DNA from: Gilvimarinus chinensis DSM 19667
GTDB taxonomy: Bacteria; Pseudomonadota; Gammaproteobacteria; Pseudomonadales; Cellvibrionaceae
Direction: 5' to 3'
Assembly: GCF_000377745.1 (NCBI RefSeq)
Contig: NZ_KB898706.1
Location: 891,955-955,954, forward strand
Length of the DNA stretch: 64,000 nt
Part shown: in pieces, positions 1 to 7,427 of the stretch
How the letters are laid out: each line of letters begins with the position of its first letter
How positions within the stretch are numbered: position 1 is the stretch's first letter
Notes under the pieces: model-generated
Database searches by the model: none
What the model was told of the DNA's origin: nothing
The model's input: only the letters and a program-made list of their open reading frames with translations
Position numbers and translations under genes: made by a program

Positions 1-180
1 CTGACCCGAGCGAACAAGGTACAGTTGCGATGTTGGGGTATTGGCGAAAAGGTCCGTGCTGGCTTGTTTAAAGACTGTCGTAGCGTCAAGCTTTAAGCCG
101 TCATGGAGACTTTGTGCAATGCTCGTTATTTTTAACCCAAGCTCTGTCAAACTGTCGGATTCATGCGCTGCTAAATGCAT
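1..180 (-). CDS. Partial protein, possible cyclic-nucleotide-binding (Crp-like) N-terminus
   Basis: An open frame starts at the ATG complementary to 178-180 and runs off the left edge, giving the first 60 residues. The end of the visible part reads DLFANTPTSQLYLVRSGQ. This resembles the first strands of a cNMP-binding fold, where a phrase like LYxVxSG precedes the first core strand; that is family knowledge applied by eye. An AGAG sequence lies about 9 nt upstream of the start. The gene lies 81 bp downstream of the tfoX-like gene on the same strand. The effector domain is outside the window, so the assignment rests on little sequence and another regulator is possible. Confidence 0.45.
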   Translation of the reverse strand, partial: MHLAAHESDSLTELGLKITSIAQSLHDGLKLDATTVFKQASTDLFANTPTSQLYLVRSGQ

Positions 181-261
181 GCTGGTAATTCTCTGAGTGT
201 GTCTATGGTGTTGCGTTTGGAGGCCTACTATAGCGAATGCATTTGGCCAGCACTATATAAG

Positions 262-540
262 TCAGGCGTTTTCAACGGCTAATTTATCTGCCTCGGCTAC
301 CAATTGGGATTTCAGTTCTGGGGCTAAATCGTTCCAGTGCACATCCATCAAGGCACCCTGTAACGCATACAGCATTACTTTTGATACGTTTATGTCTCGG
401 TCTTTAATGCGAAGGTAGGCTCCTACCGCCCCCAGCTCTTGTAAGTCGCTGTGCGTATTGACGCCAATCGCGCGTAAAATGTTGACGGAAGCCATGCCTA
501 AATTTTTTAGCTGCAGCAATTCGCTTTGCTCGGTCCCCAT
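262..540 (-). CDS. TfoX/Sxy C-terminal domain protein
   Basis: This 92-residue protein matches the stand-alone TfoX C-terminal domain: LKNLGMASVNILRAIGV near the N-terminus followed by a helix rich in Leu/Ala (KVMLYALQGALMDVHW). In the family this helix-hairpin-helix-like domain occurs either fused to the TfoX N-terminal domain, a competence regulator, or alone with unknown role. Here the N-terminal domain is absent and the length is normal for the short version. A good ribosome site (AGGAGTC) lies 7-8 nt before the ATG at 538-540. It is divergent from the M15 peptidase gene. A role in DNA uptake regulation cannot be claimed from this domain alone. Confidence 0.8.
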   Translation of the reverse strand: MGTEQSELLQLKNLGMASVNILRAIGVNTHSDLQELGAVGAYLRIKDRDINVSKVMLYALQGALMDVHWNDLAPELKSQLVAEADKLAVENA

Positions 541-724
541 GCCCTAAGACTCCTGTGATAGCGGATTTGTTATTTTCGCAATGCCACTGTTAGCATCCAT
601 TTATAGCCTCGGGTTATATTACAGCCTTAACTTGCAACTGCAAATACTTAGCAGGGTTTCGTAATTCGGAGGTGTTAAAGTTTGCACCAGTGCACATCTG
701 AATCTATTGGCGGGATGGAGCAAT

Positions 725-1420
725 ATGCCCAGTGAATTATCGGTGACCGAAGAGCAAGCCCTTGGGCTGGATGATCGCCATCTGGTGGTTGTGGAGGGTA
801 ATTGCAAAATTCATCCAACCGCGCTGCCGGCGTTGCAGTCGCTGACATCGATCTGTGGCCAATCTGGTAGCGGCTTAGGGATCGCTAGTGGTTATCGCAG
901 TTTTGAGCGGCAGCTGGCTATTTTCAATGCCAAGGCTCGAGGTGAGCGCAAGGTATTGGACGATCGTGGCTGTGCGGTGGATTTAAAGTGCCTAAGTGTG
1001 CGAGAGCAGTTATTCGCTATTTTACGGTTTTCCGCTTTACCCGGCGCGTCCCGCCATCACTGGGGCAGTGATATGGATGTTTTTGACCCAATGGCGATGC
1101 CAGCTGGTTATCAAGTCCAACTGACAATGGCTGAATGTGAAGAGGGTGGGGTGTTTGGCGCACTGCACAGGCTGTTGGATGAGCACTTACCTCACAGCGA
1201 ATTTTATCGGCCTTATGCACGGGATTTAGGCGCTATTGCCCCTGAGCCTTGGCACTTGAGTTATGCACCTTTAGCGCGAGCTTACGAAAAGGTGTTAACG
1301 CGCGACCTGCTAGGAGATTGCCTGCAATGTGCCGACTTGGCGTTAAAACCTGTTGTTATGCGTCACTTGGACGATATTTACCGACGCTTCGTGCAGTTGG
1401 AGTCATGCAGTGAAAAATAA
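725..1420 (+). CDS. M15 family (VanY/DdpX-type) metallopeptidase, D-alanyl-D-alanine carboxypeptidase-like
   Basis: Zinc-dependent peptidase of 231 residues, expected to trim D-Ala from peptidoglycan peptides. The M15B signature is visible: GIASGYRSFERQ (residues 52-63), the metal-binding SRHHWGSDMD (109-118, His and Asp ligands) and EPWH (174-177, catalytic Glu and third ligand His). The ATG at 725 is preferred because GGATGGAG lies just before it; an in-frame TTG at 707 would add six residues. No clear signal peptide is visible, which is unusual for an enzyme acting on the cell wall; a cytoplasmic peptidoglycan-recycling role is an alternative. The 3' end overlaps the next gene by 11 nt, so the two are probably co-translated. 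Confidence 0.85.
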   Translation: MPSELSVTEEQALGLDDRHLVVVEGNCKIHPTALPALQSLTSICGQSGSGLGIASGYRSFERQLAIFNAKARGERKVLDDRGCAVDLKCLSVREQLFAILRFSALPGASRHHWGSDMDVFDPMAMPAGYQVQLTMAECEEGGVFGALHRLLDEHLPHSEFYRPYARDLGAIAPEPWHLSYAPLARAYEKVLTRDLLGDCLQCADLALKPVVMRHLDDIYRRFVQLESCSEK

Positions 1421-2750
1421 TAACGCTATAACGCAGTTTAAATTATTGCGGGACCTTCGTTTTTATCCTTTGTTCTGGACCCAGTTTGGCGGTGCTTTTA
1501 ACGATAATTTTTATAAAAGCGCGCTCATGATGTTGTTTACTTACAGTGGTGTCACCTTATGGGGGCAGGGTGTAGATGTGTTAAATAACCTGGTTGCCGC
1601 CGCGCTGATTATTCCGTTTTTGCTATTTGCGCCAGTGGCCGGTCAATTTGCCGATAGGCTCGACAAGGCCGCCATGGCTCGTGCACTCAAGCTGGCGGAA
1701 ATAGGTGTTATGTTGCTGGGGGTGTTTGCTTTCTGGGTGCAAAGTCCGGCGTTACTTCTGTTGGTGGTGCTGGGTACGGGTATACAGTCGGCTTGTTTTA
1801 GTCCCGTAAAGTACGCAATTTTTCCGCAACACGTGACCCCAGCTGAGCTTACCGGTGCCAATGGCGTGCTCCACGCTGGGACCTCGTTGGCGGTATTTTG
1901 TGGTCTGATTGCGGGTACGGTAGCGATGCAGTTTTCTTTTGGCGCTTATCTGGTGGCCTGCACTGCATTGTTGATTGCCTTTTTGGGTTGGCGTATCAGT
2001 AGGCGTATTGCGCCCGCACCACCGGCACCCAATGCCCCCGGGTATGTTGTTAACCCACTGCGCCAGATCGTACGTAGCTTTTCTTATGTTCGTCGTAATC
2101 GGCTGGTCCTGGTGAGCGTATTGGCTTTCTCGTGGTACTGGTTTTTAGGGTCGGTGTATTTAACTCAGCTGCCCAATTTCAGTCGTGAGCTGATCAATGG
2201 TGAAGGGAGTGTGGTGAGCTGCTTGCTTGTGGCTTTTCTTTTGGGGGTTTGCTCTGGGGCCTTGCTTTGTAATCGTTTAAGTCGAGGGCAAGTTGAGCCT
2301 GCGATAGTGCCTCTCGGTGGGTTGATGGTGCTGGTGTTTGGTGTTGAGCTGGCGCTTGCGGGGCAGTCTTTTGCCGTCAATCATCCCCCGTTAGATGAAA
2401 GCTTGTACGCGCTTTCTGATTTATTAACATTGCCCGGGTTTTGGCGAATTCTTATTGATGTATTGCTGTTGGGGGTTGCGGGTGGGCTTTACTCAGTACC
2501 TCTGCAGGCATTGATGCAGCGAGAATCCCCCAACGAATGCCGTGCACAAATTATTGGTGCCAACAACGTTGTTAACGCCTTATTTATGGTGGCGGGCTCT
2601 ATTTCTGCCATTGTTTTTTTAGGTGTATTGAACTTTACAATTCCACACTTTTTTCTCCTTACCGCTGGGATGCACTCGGTCATAATAGTTTCGCTATTGA
2701 TATTTGAACCTGTATTTATCCGGCGAGTACGGCGATGGATTCGCCCCTAA
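1410..2750 (+). CDS. MFS transporter, LplT-like
   Basis: Inner-membrane major facilitator protein of 446 residues with about 12 hydrophobic segments. The N-terminus (LRDLRFYPLFWTQFGGAFNDNFYKSAL) and the following GQFADRLDKA loop resemble LplT and the MFS part of Aas-type fusion proteins, which flip lysophospholipids across the inner membrane for re-acylation. The start is taken as the GTG at 1410, seven bases after GGAG and overlapping the end of the M15 gene. A longer frame begins at 1353 but lies inside that gene. No acyltransferase domain is fused, so the substrate is inferred only from family resemblance. Confidence 0.7.
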   Translation: MKNNNAITQFKLLRDLRFYPLFWTQFGGAFNDNFYKSALMMLFTYSGVTLWGQGVDVLNNLVAAALIIPFLLFAPVAGQFADRLDKAAMARALKLAEIGVMLLGVFAFWVQSPALLLLVVLGTGIQSACFSPVKYAIFPQHVTPAELTGANGVLHAGTSLAVFCGLIAGTVAMQFSFGAYLVACTALLIAFLGWRISRRIAPAPPAPNAPGYVVNPLRQIVRSFSYVRRNRLVLVSVLAFSWYWFLGSVYLTQLPNFSRELINGEGSVVSCLLVAFLLGVCSGALLCNRLSRGQVEPAIVPLGGLMVLVFGVELALAGQSFAVNHPPLDESLYALSDLLTLPGFWRILIDVLLLGVAGGLYSVPLQALMQRESPNECRAQIIGANNVVNALFMVAGSISAIVFLGVLNFTIPHFFLLTAGMHSVIIVSLLIFEPVFIRRVRRWIRP

Positions 2751-2763
2751 GGTGAAAGATTAT

Positions 2764-3447
2764 ATGTTGGTTATCTTTGATTGCGATGGCGTGCTGGTGG
2801 AAACCGAAACTATTGGTGCGCAGGTGTTATGTGACTGTTTGGCGCCCTTAGGCGTTCATGTGAGCGTCAAAGAAGTGTTCGCTCTGTTTCGAGGCAAGTC
2901 TATTTCAGTGTGTGTGCAACAGGTAGCCGCTTTAATTGCTGATATTGAGCCCTATTGCAGTTGGCCTGAGGTTGAGCGTGAAGACTTTGCGGTCGATTTC
3001 TGGTCGAAAGTGCAAATTGAAACACTGCGTGCTTTTGAAAACGGCGTAGCGCCTATCCCAGAGGTGGAGTCGTTGTTGCAGTATCTGCAAAACGCACACA
3101 TTCCTTTTTGCGTGGCCTCCAATGGAAAGCATGAAAAAATGCAGCTTTCGTTAGGGCAGGCGGGGTTGGCAAAATATTTCCCTCAGTATCGATTCAGCGC
3201 GACGGATGTCGCTGAGGGCAAGCCTGCTCCAGATTTGTTTTTACTGGCTGCAAAAACCATGGGCGTCGCACCTTCTGAGTGTGTGGTCATTGAGGACTCT
3301 CCCAGTGGCGCTCGAGCTGCGCGTCTGGCGGGTATGAAACTCTACGGTTATTGTCCCGAGCAAACGGATAAACACACGCGCGAGCAACTCCTGGCTGAGG
3401 GCGCTACGCTGATCTCCCGTATGCATGAATTGCAGCACAAATTATGA
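2764..3447 (+). CDS. HAD-superfamily phosphatase, YieH-like (sugar phosphate phosphatase)
   Basis: Cytosolic hydrolase of 227 residues. It shows the four HAD motifs: DCDGVLVETE (nucleophile and acid/base Asp) at the start, VASNGKHEKMQ (motif II Ser), the KPAPDLF lysine, and VIEDSPSGARAA with the acidic pair. Cap subfamily I arrangement, and the overall text resembles E. coli YieH, which hydrolyses 6-phosphogluconate; that substrate is an extrapolation. The ATG at 2764 follows AGGTGA and is 13 nt after the MFS stop; upstream in-frame ATGs fall inside the MFS gene. Part of a run of same-strand genes ending with cysE. Confidence 0.8.
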   Translation: MLVIFDCDGVLVETETIGAQVLCDCLAPLGVHVSVKEVFALFRGKSISVCVQQVAALIADIEPYCSWPEVEREDFAVDFWSKVQIETLRAFENGVAPIPEVESLLQYLQNAHIPFCVASNGKHEKMQLSLGQAGLAKYFPQYRFSATDVAEGKPAPDLFLLAAKTMGVAPSECVVIEDSPSGARAARLAGMKLYGYCPEQTDKHTREQLLAEGATLISRMHELQHKL

Positions 3448-3483
3448 GATTATGAACGTCTATCGTTTGTTCAGAGGTTTGTT

Positions 3484-4278
3484 TTGTCTCAACCAGCGCA
3501 GCAACCAGAATTTATTTGGCAGGGAATACGCCTAGAGGCGCAGGAGCTTGCCGAACGAGAACCAGCTCTGGCAAGTTTTTATCACGCCAGCATCCTCAAT
3601 CATCAGCGTTTGGCTGACACCGTCAGTTACCATCTGGCGAGCTTGCTCGACTCTCAAGCCTTACCGGCAATGTCGCTGCGTGAAGTTTTTTCTCAGGCCA
3701 TGGCATCGGATGCTTCGATTGAGTTGTCGTTATGCCGCGACATAGAAGCTTATTGCGAGCGCGATCCCGCCTGTAATCAATACCTGATGCCATTGCTGTA
3801 CTTTAAAGGCTTTCAGGCATTGCAGTCTTACCGCTTTGCTCATTGGCTGTGGAAGCAGGAGCGGCGTTGCCTGGCGCTTTACTTACAAAACCGTATTTCA
3901 CAAACCTTTGGGGTGGATATTCATCCGGCGGCTCGCATCGGCTGCGGCATTATGATTGACCATGCAACAGGGGTGGTTATTGGTGAAACGGCCGTGGTGG
4001 GCGATGAAGTTTCAATGCTGCATGCCGTCAGTCTTGGTGGTAGCGGCAATGAGAAAGGGGATCGTCACCCGAAAGTGGGGCGTGGTGTTCTGATCAGTGC
4101 CGGAGCGAAAATATTGGGCAATATCACCATTGGTGATTGCGCCAAAATTGGTGCAGGTAGTGTGGTATTAGAACCTGTGCCTGCGCACTCAACGGCAGTG
4201 GGTGTGCCTGCTAAAGTCATTGGTCGCGCTGCCTCAGAAACCCCGGCGCAGGACATGAATCATTCAATTGATGACTGA
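3484..4278 (+). CDS. cysE: Serine O-acetyltransferase
   Basis: Transfers acetyl from acetyl-CoA to L-serine, the first step of cysteine synthesis. The 264-residue protein has the helical SATase N-terminal domain (residues 1-140, with SLREVFSQAM) and the left-handed beta-helix C-terminus: GVDIHPAARIGCGIMIDHATG, the catalytic-type His-Asp pair in this segment, VIGETAVVGD and repeated hexapeptides ending VPAKVIGR. Length is close to E. coli CysE (273). Translation begins at TTG 3484 with AGAGG upstream; no suitable ATG precedes the conserved region. Its 3' end overlaps the end of the opposite-strand small gene by 15 bp. Confidence 0.93.
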   Translation: MSQPAQQPEFIWQGIRLEAQELAEREPALASFYHASILNHQRLADTVSYHLASLLDSQALPAMSLREVFSQAMASDASIELSLCRDIEAYCERDPACNQYLMPLLYFKGFQALQSYRFAHWLWKQERRCLALYLQNRISQTFGVDIHPAARIGCGIMIDHATGVVIGETAVVGDEVSMLHAVSLGGSGNEKGDRHPKVGRGVLISAGAKILGNITIGDCAKIGAGSVVLEPVPAHSTAVGVPAKVIGRAASETPAQDMNHSIDD

Positions 4279-4488
4279 TGCGTGCTTCTCTCGCTGATTT
4301 AGGCACTCCAGCACTTCGGTTCGGGTCTCGAGCATAAGCCGGTAAGCGGCGAGTAGCTGAGTATTGCGGCGGGGCTCACTTTCCAGCAACAGAATTTTTC
4401 GTTTTAATGAAGCAATATCTTTCTTGACTCGAGTTTTAATGGCTAATCGAGCCGGGTCTTGAGGCCAATGATTGGTTGCGTGGCGCAT
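4264..4488 (-). CDS. Small hypothetical protein, charged helical
   Basis: A 74-residue protein I do not recognise. It is basic and predicted by eye to be mostly helical (KTRVKKDIASLKRKILLLESEPRR, heptad-like leucines), possibly a short coiled coil. GAGGGTAAACCT precedes the ATG with a suitable GAGG spacing, which supports translation. Convergent with cysE, overlapping its last 15 bp, so the two messages share their 3' ends. No signal peptide or membrane segment. Confidence 0.6.
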   Translation of the reverse strand: MRHATNHWPQDPARLAIKTRVKKDIASLKRKILLLESEPRRNTQLLAAYRLMLETRTEVLECLNQREKHASVIN

Positions 4489-4692
4489 AGGTTTACCCTC
4501 ACATCCATATTGCTTTGTTTACCTGGGCCATTCAGTATGGGCGGCGGTTTGTAGCTTATCCAGATTGTTTTTTCACATTAACAAGTTGATAAATAGTGCT
4601 TTTGGCATGAGCCAGTAATGTCGCGGGTTTGGGGTCGGTTTAGTGTCTCGGTCGCGTGCTAACATAAGAAAAAATGTTCATAGGTAGTTGTA

Positions 4693-5406
4693 ATGGAAAA
4701 TGACGCATTATTTAATCTGGTGTTTCGCGGCGATATTGTGCTGGGCCATAACCTCGACGAGGTAAAACAAAAGTTACAGCAGTTGTTCAAGGCCGACGCC
4801 AATCGGATCGAGGCGCTTTTTACCGGTCGTCCCGTGTCTATAAAGCGTAAACTGGATAAAGCCACCGCCCTTAAATACCAGGCTGTACTGCAAAAAGCCG
4901 GGGCAGAAGTGAGGTTGGTGGCCTCTTCTGCTGCTGAACAAGCCAGTGCGCCCGCTGCTGCGCCCAGGCGAGGCCTATCTTTAGCGCCCGTGGGCTCTAA
5001 CCTGTTGCGGCCCACAGAGCGTCAGCGTCAGGTGAATGCTGACATACCTGCGGCCAATTACAGCCTGCGGCCAACGGGCGAATTGTTGTTGGATCAAACC
5101 GAGCGTACCGCTGATGTTGGCCCACTGGTGAACGTGCCTGAGTTTGCGGTAGCGCCTGCGGGTGAAGACTTGTTGCAGGCCGATGAGCGTGGTGTTCTGC
5201 CACTGCCGGAAATCGACACCGAGAACTGGGAGTTATCCGAGGTGGGGGCCGATCTACTGCAACCTCAAGAGCGCCAACGCACGGAACCTGTGCCAGTGGC
5301 TGAACTGTCGGTGGACTTGGCTCCGGTGGGCAGTGATTTGGGGCAAAAGAAAGAGGTGCGTGAACCGGTGGTGCCGGATATTAGCGGTTTGCAATTGCAA
5401 GATTAG
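4693..5406 (+). CDS. Hypothetical protein with N-terminal alpha/beta domain and five degenerate C-terminal repeats
   Basis: A 237-residue protein without a name I can give. Residues 1-78 form a compact domain (VFRGDIVLGHNLDEVKQKL ... ALFTGRPVSIKRKLDKATA ... AGAEVRLV) of a kind I have seen at the N-terminus of other uncharacterised proteobacterial proteins. The rest is an acidic, proline-rich tail built from a repeat of about 40 residues whose core is (L/V)xPxGxDLLxxxER: LAPVGSNLLRPTER, LRPTGELLLDQTER, VAPAGEDLLQADER, LSEVGADLLQPQER, LAPVGSDLGQKKEV. No transmembrane or signal sequence. It stands alone between cysE and ppa with its own 200-bp upstream region. Confidence 0.7.
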   Translation: MENDALFNLVFRGDIVLGHNLDEVKQKLQQLFKADANRIEALFTGRPVSIKRKLDKATALKYQAVLQKAGAEVRLVASSAAEQASAPAAAPRRGLSLAPVGSNLLRPTERQRQVNADIPAANYSLRPTGELLLDQTERTADVGPLVNVPEFAVAPAGEDLLQADERGVLPLPEIDTENWELSEVGADLLQPQERQRTEPVPVAELSVDLAPVGSDLGQKKEVREPVVPDISGLQLQD

Positions 5407-5430
5407 CGCTGTTGAATGCCAAAACAATAA

Positions 5431-5466
5431 AAAAGCGACAGTGCTACATTCAGCAATGCCGCTTTC
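5431..5466 (-). terminator. Imperfect hairpin terminator of ppa
   Basis: An imperfect stem (AAAGCGACAGTGC pairing with GCAATGCCGCTTT, two mismatches) lies between the convergent 4693-5406 gene and ppa. On the minus strand it is followed by a T-run, as expected for intrinsic termination of ppa. Confidence 0.55.
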
Positions 5467-5500
5467 GGGTACCAATGGTTAATCTTTACCGGGTGGGTGA

Positions 5501-6031
5501 TTAACCCTTGTTGTAGCGCTCTACAGAATCGTTGATCTCGGCGCGGGCAGACTCAACACCCTCCCAGCCGTCAACCTTAACCCATTTGCCTTCTTCCAGA
5601 TCTTTGTAGCGCTCGAAGAAGTGCTCAATGCCTTTTAGGGTGATTTCCGGTACATCTTCTACCGATTTAACTTTGCTGTACAGTGGGGTTACCTTGTCGA
5701 CAGGTACGGCAAGTACTTTGGCATCTTCACCGGATTCGTCCGTCATTTTCAAAACACCAATCGGGCGGCAGCGAATCACAGAGCCAGGCATCAGGGCGTG
5801 GTTCAGCAGTACCAGAACGTCAACGGGGTCGCCGTCACCGCACAGGGTGTGAGGTACGTAACCGTAGTTGCACGGGTAGTGCATGGAGGTGCCTAAAATA
5901 CGGTCAACAAAAACGCAATCGCTGTCTTTGTCGACTTCGTATTTAATGGGTTCACCGTTCATCGGGATTTCGATAATGACGTTCATATCGTCTGGCAGGC
6001 TTTTGCCAGAAGGGACTTTGTCGAAGCTCAT
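5501..6031 (-). CDS. ppa: Inorganic pyrophosphatase (family I)
   Basis: Hydrolyses pyrophosphate to phosphate in the cytosol, pulling biosynthetic reactions forward. The 176-residue length equals E. coli Ppa. Visible family features: [36 protein letters not shown], the signature [10 protein letters not shown] with Mg-binding aspartates, [23 protein letters not shown] and [17 protein letters not shown]. Monocistronic: convergent with the upstream gene and followed by an FHA-domain gene on the same strand about 95 bp away. Confidence 0.97.
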   Translation of the reverse strand: MSFDKVPSGKSLPDDMNVIIEIPMNGEPIKYEVDKDSDCVFVDRILGTSMHYPCNYGYVPHTLCGDGDPVDVLVLLNHALMPGSVIRCRPIGVLKMTDESGEDAKVLAVPVDKVTPLYSKVKSVEDVPEITLKGIEHFFERYKDLEEGKWVKVDGWEGVESARAEINDSVERYNKG

Positions 6032-6126
6032 AGCAAATTTTCCGGTGTGGTTGTCAATTCGCGCCGGATTCTAACACAATCTTTATAGGGATAACCCCCG
6101 TTACGGCCCTATGGGCGAGTGTCGTG

Positions 6127-6951
6127 TCAGTAAATGATGGCCATTGCCAGAGCGGCGAGTAGGGCGACAACAACACCTGCCCATACCCAATGAGTGTGAG
6201 AGCGCTGCGCAGGGTAGGTAGGTTCCGTGCGGTTGCCGGGGCTGGTAGGTTTGGTTTTCCAGCGCTTGGGCTCGCTTTCTGACTTGCGTAAAGAGGGGCT
6301 CGGTACAGGTGCTTGGGGCCGCGCGCGCGCAGCGGCGATTTCTCGCTCTGGATTGACAATGCGAAAGCTGTAGACATCAACGCGTAGGTGATCGCCATGA
6401 TGGGCTAAATCGTCGGTAATAGGCCTTTCATTGACAAAGGTGCCGTTGGTGGAATTTAAATCACGGATTCGCAGCGAACCGCCCAGTAATGCTACTTCGG
6501 TGTGGCGGCGCGACAAGTGCGACCCTTTAATGGGGATGTCGCAATCACTGGCACGGCCGATGATGTAGCGCTTATTGGGTTCAACGGTAAAAATTTGGCC
6601 GGTAAGCCAGCTGCCGTCGGCTATCAGTTGCCAGCCAGGGTTAAAAGCTTGCAGTCGGGTATCGGTCGCTGAAAGCGGCAAAACTCTGAAATTAGCGCTG
6701 CCAAGGCTGAGTTGATCACCTACTTGTAAAACCTTTTGTGTTACCCGTTGGCCGTTTACAAAACAACCGCTGCTGCTGTCGCTGTCTTTAAGTGTTACCT
6801 GTTTGTTGGCATGAACTAACTTGGCGTGCTGAGGGTCAATATCGACGGCCTCAATGACCACATCATTATGTGTTGAGCTGCCGAGGGTGTATAGCTTCTC
6901 GACGATGACAATCGGGCTTTGTTGCTTGTCCTCGCGCTGTAATTTCAGCAT
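6127..6951 (-). CDS. Tandem FHA-domain protein with C-terminal membrane anchor
   Basis: A 274-residue protein with two forkhead-associated (phosphothreonine-binding) domains. The first (about residues 15-95) is degenerate, with SSSGCFVNGQRV. The second (about 115-200) is canonical: YIIGRASDCDIPI, SHLSRRHTEV and NSTNGTFVNERP, including the conserved Arg, Ser, His and Asn. A basic, proline-rich linker follows, then one C-terminal transmembrane segment (WVWAGVVVALLAALAMAIIY), so the FHA domains face the cytoplasm if it is tail-anchored. No kinase, phosphatase or secretion genes are adjacent, so the partner is unknown. Divergent from the SelW-like gene. Confidence 0.85.
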   Translation of the reverse strand: MLKLQREDKQQSPIVIVEKLYTLGSSTHNDVVIEAVDIDPQHAKLVHANKQVTLKDSDSSSGCFVNGQRVTQKVLQVGDQLSLGSANFRVLPLSATDTRLQAFNPGWQLIADGSWLTGQIFTVEPNKRYIIGRASDCDIPIKGSHLSRRHTEVALLGGSLRIRDLNSTNGTFVNERPITDDLAHHGDHLRVDVYSFRIVNPEREIAAARARPQAPVPSPSLRKSESEPKRWKTKPTSPGNRTEPTYPAQRSHTHWVWAGVVVALLAALAMAIIY

Positions 6952-7054
6952 GATTCGTACCGCTTAAAAAGAAGTAACATTAACACTGTTGCACATTATG
7001 TCAGATTACACCCGCTAACAGCGGGGTTTGGTACGGCCCAGAGTGAGACTTATT

Positions 7055-7360
7055 ATGCCTTTTGACGATTTTACGGCGCCCCCGGTAGCCCACACCCAAA
7101 TTGTAATCCATTACTGTAACCTCTGCCGCTGGATGCTGCGCTCGGCTTGGTTGGCTCAAGAACTCTTGAGCACCTTCCCGGATGAGATTGATCGGGTCAG
7201 TCTTCAGCCTGGTGATGGTGGGGTGTTTGCCGTCTGGCTGAACGACTCCTTAGTGTGGGAGCGCCAGCGTGACGGTGGCTTTCCCGAGGCAAAAGAACTT
7301 AAGCAGCGAATCCGTGATTTGGTGAGCCCCGAGCGCAACCTGGGCCACTCAGATCGATAA
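7055..7360 (+). CDS. SelT/SelW/SelH (Rdx) family protein, Cys-containing
   Basis: A 101-residue thioredoxin-like protein. The redox motif CNLC follows the first strand (IVIHYCNLCRWML), with cysteines at both positions, so no selenocysteine is needed. The end of the domain shows GGVFAVWLNDSLVWERQRDGGFPEAKELKQRIRDLV, with the typical GGxF and FPEAK. The ATG at 7055 is chosen over an in-frame TTG at 7028 because GTGAGA precedes it. Function of bacterial members is unproven; redox chemistry is inferred. The RND exporter gene follows after 67 bp. Confidence 0.85.
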   Translation: MPFDDFTAPPVAHTQIVIHYCNLCRWMLRSAWLAQELLSTFPDEIDRVSLQPGDGGVFAVWLNDSLVWERQRDGGFPEAKELKQRIRDLVSPERNLGHSDR

Positions 7361-7427
7361 AACTCTTTAAATCACCCATAATGGCCGCCTCAACGTAAGC
7401 CGGAACTCAAGGAGCCGCAATACCACC

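Noticed and set aside
197-418. 73-codon plus-strand frame opposite the TfoX-domain gene
   Set aside because: Antisense shadow without ribosome site or family features.
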